From positions 1 to 33,587 of the forward strand of contig CAYLNM010000029.1 of NCBI GenBank assembly GCA_964385045.1: a DNA stretch of 33,587 nucleotides, given 5' to 3'. Below are positions 31,533 through 33,587 of the stretch, piece by piece. Each line of letters opens with the position of its first letter. Position 1 is the stretch's first letter. Origin of the DNA: CAYLNM01 sp964385045. GTDB lineage: Bacteria > Planctomycetota > Phycisphaerae > Phycisphaerales > SM1A02. Made by a program: the position numbers and the translations under genes. A model generated the notes under the pieces. That model was not told the DNA's origin and searched no databases. It saw only the letters and a program-made list of their open reading frames with translations.

Positions 31533-33302
31533 TCACGCCGGGAAGCAGGCATCGCCGAACGCCGCGAGGATCAGGAGCAGGTCGTCGAAGTCGGTGTCGC
31601 CGTCCCAGTCGGCGTCGCCGCCGGTGCCGATCGGTCCGGTCTGGCCGAAGTCACCGAGCACGATGAGCAGGTCGTCGAAGGTGATGAACCCGTCGCCGTC
31701 GCGGTCGGCCGGGCAGTCCGGCGGTAGCCAGGCGTGGACGATGGCCTCGGAGCCGTCGTGGAACGTGACACGGAGGGCCACGTCGCCCCGCTCGTTCACG
31801 CCCGCGGGGTGCCCGGTCCCGGGCCCGTCGCCCGGCCAGAGTCCGATGCCGTGGACGAACCGGGCGTCGAAGGGCGCCACCGTGATCGCCTGCTGGCCGC
31901 GGAGCACGAGGTGCACGGTCCCGTCGGGCTCGATCGTCCAGACGCCGTCGTGCCAGTCGGGCGTCATGCCCGGTCCGCGGCGACTCGCCCGGAAGTGGAT
32001 CCGGCCGGCCCCGTCGATCGCCGCCACGTCCGAGGCGGTCAGGTCGTCGAACTCGACGCCGGGGCCGGACCCGAAGGGCTGATCGCCCTCGCGGACGAGC
32101 AGCTCGACGGGCTCCCCGGGACGCTGGCGGAAGAGCCCGGTGTCGGCGTCCGCGGGCACGCCCGCGAGCCGGGCGGCGAAGACCACCGTCCCGTCGGGGC
32201 CCATCTGGATCCCGGAGTCGATGTTCTGCCACGTGCCGAACGGCGCCGGCTGGCCGTTGAGCAGGATGACCTCGTCGCCGCCCGAACCGAAGCGGAAGAG
32301 CCCGGCCCCGACGGAGTCCGGGAGGCCGAACGAGAGCTGGGCGACGACGGAGCCCGCGTCGTTGGTCGCGAAGCGATCGGGGAACCCGAAGCGGCGGAAC
32401 GGCTGGCCGTTGGGCAGCAGGTCGCCCGTCTTCACGACCGCCTCGATCGCTCCCGGGAATCCCTGCCAGATCGCATGGGCGCCGAACGGGAAGTCGTCCG
32501 AGGTCTCGCTGAGGAACGTCAGCCGCCCGTTGCCCGCGATGTGGGTCTCCGAGAACGGGAACAGCGGCGACCAGGTCACGCCCGGCATCCCGGGCGCCGC
32601 GCCGCCCTCGCGGATCACGGGGGTGAGGCCGCCGAACCACTCCACGAGCTGCACGTGGTCGTTGTCCTCGGTGATGTCGGGTCCCTCGAGCCGGGCCTGG
32701 AAGGTCAGCAGGCCGCCCGAGCTGCGGCCTTCGAGGTTCCCGATCCAGGAGAGCGACGCCCCCGGGATGCCGGGCACGGCGTCGCCGGGATGGGCCACCG
32801 CCTCGACCGTCGTGCCATCGAAGCGGAACATGCTGCCGCGCCGGTCGGCCGGATCGTCCGCGTAGCCGTCGAGGTACGTCCAGAAGCCGATCGACCCGTC
32901 GTCGTTCAGCATCGGGTGGACGAAGGAGAGCTCGGTCGGGGCGTAGCGGACGCCGGACGGCACGTCGGGCGGGAACAGGTCGGTGCCGATGACGATCCGC
33001 AGGTCCTGCGGATCGTCGAGCTTGGTCGTCCAGAGGCCGTAGTCGACGAGCGAGCCGTCGGTCTCCCCGAAGAAGGCGATCTGACCCGAGGCGTTGATCG
33101 CCGGGATGTCGAGCGCCGTCCACTGGCCGGCGGCGAGGCCGGGGGCGGGCTGGCCGGTGACGGCCACGACGCGGTGGTCGTAGACCGTGCCGCCGCCGCC
33201 GGCGAGGGCGGGGGCGGCGGCGGCGAGGATCGGGCCGCCGAGGACGAGGCCCGCGGCGAGCCGGGCGGTCGGGACGGGCCGGGAGGCAATGGCGTGGGGC
33301 AT
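31533..33302 (-). CDS. secreted NxxGxxAF-repeat protein with dockerin-like tail
   Basis: A 589-residue exported protein. The signal peptide ends near ALA at 32-34. The body carries degenerate repeats of the NxxGxxAF type spaced 50-70 residues apart: NASGQIAFFG (from 70), NDDGSIGFWT (from 133), then GNGRLTFLS, NDAGSVVAQLSF, GPDGTVVFAARL, DGAGRIHFRAS and NERGDVALRVTF. Between them recur GDAVPGIPG-type and GDLLPNG-type turns. This repeat is known from secreted proteins with varied C-terminal anchors. Here the tail, about 527-589, is a dockerin-like pair, ADRDGDGFITFDDLLIVLG and DADWDGDTDFDDLLLILAAF, ending in GDACFPA. Function of the repeats is not known to me; a surface beta-propeller is plausible. 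The ATG at 33302 begins the signal peptide. Confidence 0.9.
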   Translation of the reverse strand: MPHAIASRPVPTARLAAGLVLGGPILAAAAPALAGGGGTVYDHRVVAVTGQPAPGLAAGQWTALDIPAINASGQIAFFGETDGSLVDYGLWTTKLDDPQDLRIVIGTDLFPPDVPSGVRYAPTELSFVHPMLNDDGSIGFWTYLDGYADDPADRRGSMFRFDGTTVEAVAHPGDAVPGIPGASLSWIGNLEGRSSGGLLTFQARLEGPDITEDNDHVQLVEWFGGLTPVIREGGAAPGMPGVTWSPLFPFSETHIAGNGRLTFLSETSDDFPFGAHAIWQGFPGAIEAVVKTGDLLPNGQPFRRFGFPDRFATNDAGSVVAQLSFGLPDSVGAGLFRFGSGGDEVILLNGQPAPFGTWQNIDSGIQMGPDGTVVFAARLAGVPADADTGLFRQRPGEPVELLVREGDQPFGSGPGVEFDDLTASDVAAIDGAGRIHFRASRRGPGMTPDWHDGVWTIEPDGTVHLVLRGQQAITVAPFDARFVHGIGLWPGDGPGTGHPAGVNERGDVALRVTFHDGSEAIVHAWLPPDCPADRDGDGFITFDDLLIVLGDFGQTGPIGTGGDADWDGDTDFDDLLLILAAFGDACFPA

Positions 33303-33587
33303 GGGTCGGGATCCGGACGAGCGATGGGAGGGCGAGGTGGGGGTCGGCCGCCGATCGACCGCTCCCGCACCCCCCGTGGCGTCATCCGGTCGCGCCGGGG
33401 GACACGGACGTCGGCGATCGACGGCGCACCGATGCCGACGGCACCTCCAGCGTGGAGGCGACGCGAGCAGGGAATGCTCCGGTCCCGGCGGGCGTCGCAG
33501 GGGCTCCGCCGCCGCGGGCCGGGGCCGGGGGCCGGAGGACGGGGCCAGGGCCGGCGGGCGAGGGCCGGGGGCCGGGGGCCGGGGGCC
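33303..33587. other. 285-bp gene-free end of window
   Basis: Upstream of the NxxGxxAF gene. It should hold that gene's promoter. A small perfect hairpin, CCTCCA-GCG-TGGAGG, lies at 33444-33458. The right end is the G-rich repeat listed separately. No ORF is supported. Confidence 0.5.
33515..33587. repeat. G-rich repeat with heptamer unit GGGCCGG, cut by window edge
   Basis: From 33562 to the end there are three exact GGGCCGG units and a partial fourth; 33515-33561 is a degraded version with GGGGCC and GGGCCGG-like pieces. The array continues beyond the window, so its size is unknown. The plus strand has runs of three to five G and could form a quadruplex. Confidence 0.75.

Overview
The window is very G+C-rich chromosomal DNA, so long antisense open frames are common, and it reads as a planctomycete, most likely class Phycisphaerae. 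Four signs point there. Secreted proteins end in dockerin-like paired calcium loops with an aromatic-Gly tail. One secreted protein ends in a PAPG-hydrophobic-Arg sorting tail. One protein carries NxxGxxAF-type repeats. There are also two ECF sigma factor plus Ser/Thr kinase-TPR pairs of the planctomycete type. The lineage is an inference from protein style; no rRNA gene is present.

Layout. 1-235 (minus): edge of an unknown gene and a small membrane ORF. 621-7880 (plus): a housekeeping run of tpiA, secG, yicC, an APH-fold phosphotransferase, a secreted PDZ protein and priA. 8129-9274 (plus): a response regulator-diguanylate cyclase. 9299-10462 (minus): a lysine/saccharopine dehydrogenase-like enzyme. 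10978-11412 (plus): a type II secretion-like pseudopilin. 11567-13690 (minus): an FG-GAP/ASPIC-UnbV surface protein with a compound dockerin tail. 14599-16155 (plus): a PLP decarboxylase, followed by an 11-unit heptamer repeat. 16309-19816 (minus): an iron(II) uptake cluster of feoA, feoB, a 59-residue membrane protein and a small lipoprotein, whose last three genes are packed with a 4-nt overlap and a 1-nt gap.

20175-33302 is a surface and signalling region. It holds a PEP-CTERM-like protein (minus), an ECF sigma factor and kinase (plus), a metallophosphoesterase-dockerin protein (plus), and then, facing them, a second kinase and sigma factor (minus) preceded by an NxxGxxAF-dockerin protein (minus). 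The two sigma/kinase modules converge on a short gap that holds a strong hairpin.

How the genes may work together. Basal metabolism, protein export and replication restart occupy the left third. The rest looks dedicated to the cell surface: secreted proteins with sorting or docking tails, iron import, and two sensor-kinase/sigma pairs that could control surface genes. The less-explained signals are: a 10-bp dyad next to three 11-bp direct repeats upstream of the first sigma gene; a phosphoesterase whose usual His residues are replaced; the two extra genes of the Feo cluster; and tandem repeats of 7 and 15 bp between genes. I see no CRISPR array, tRNA, rRNA, transposase or phage gene.
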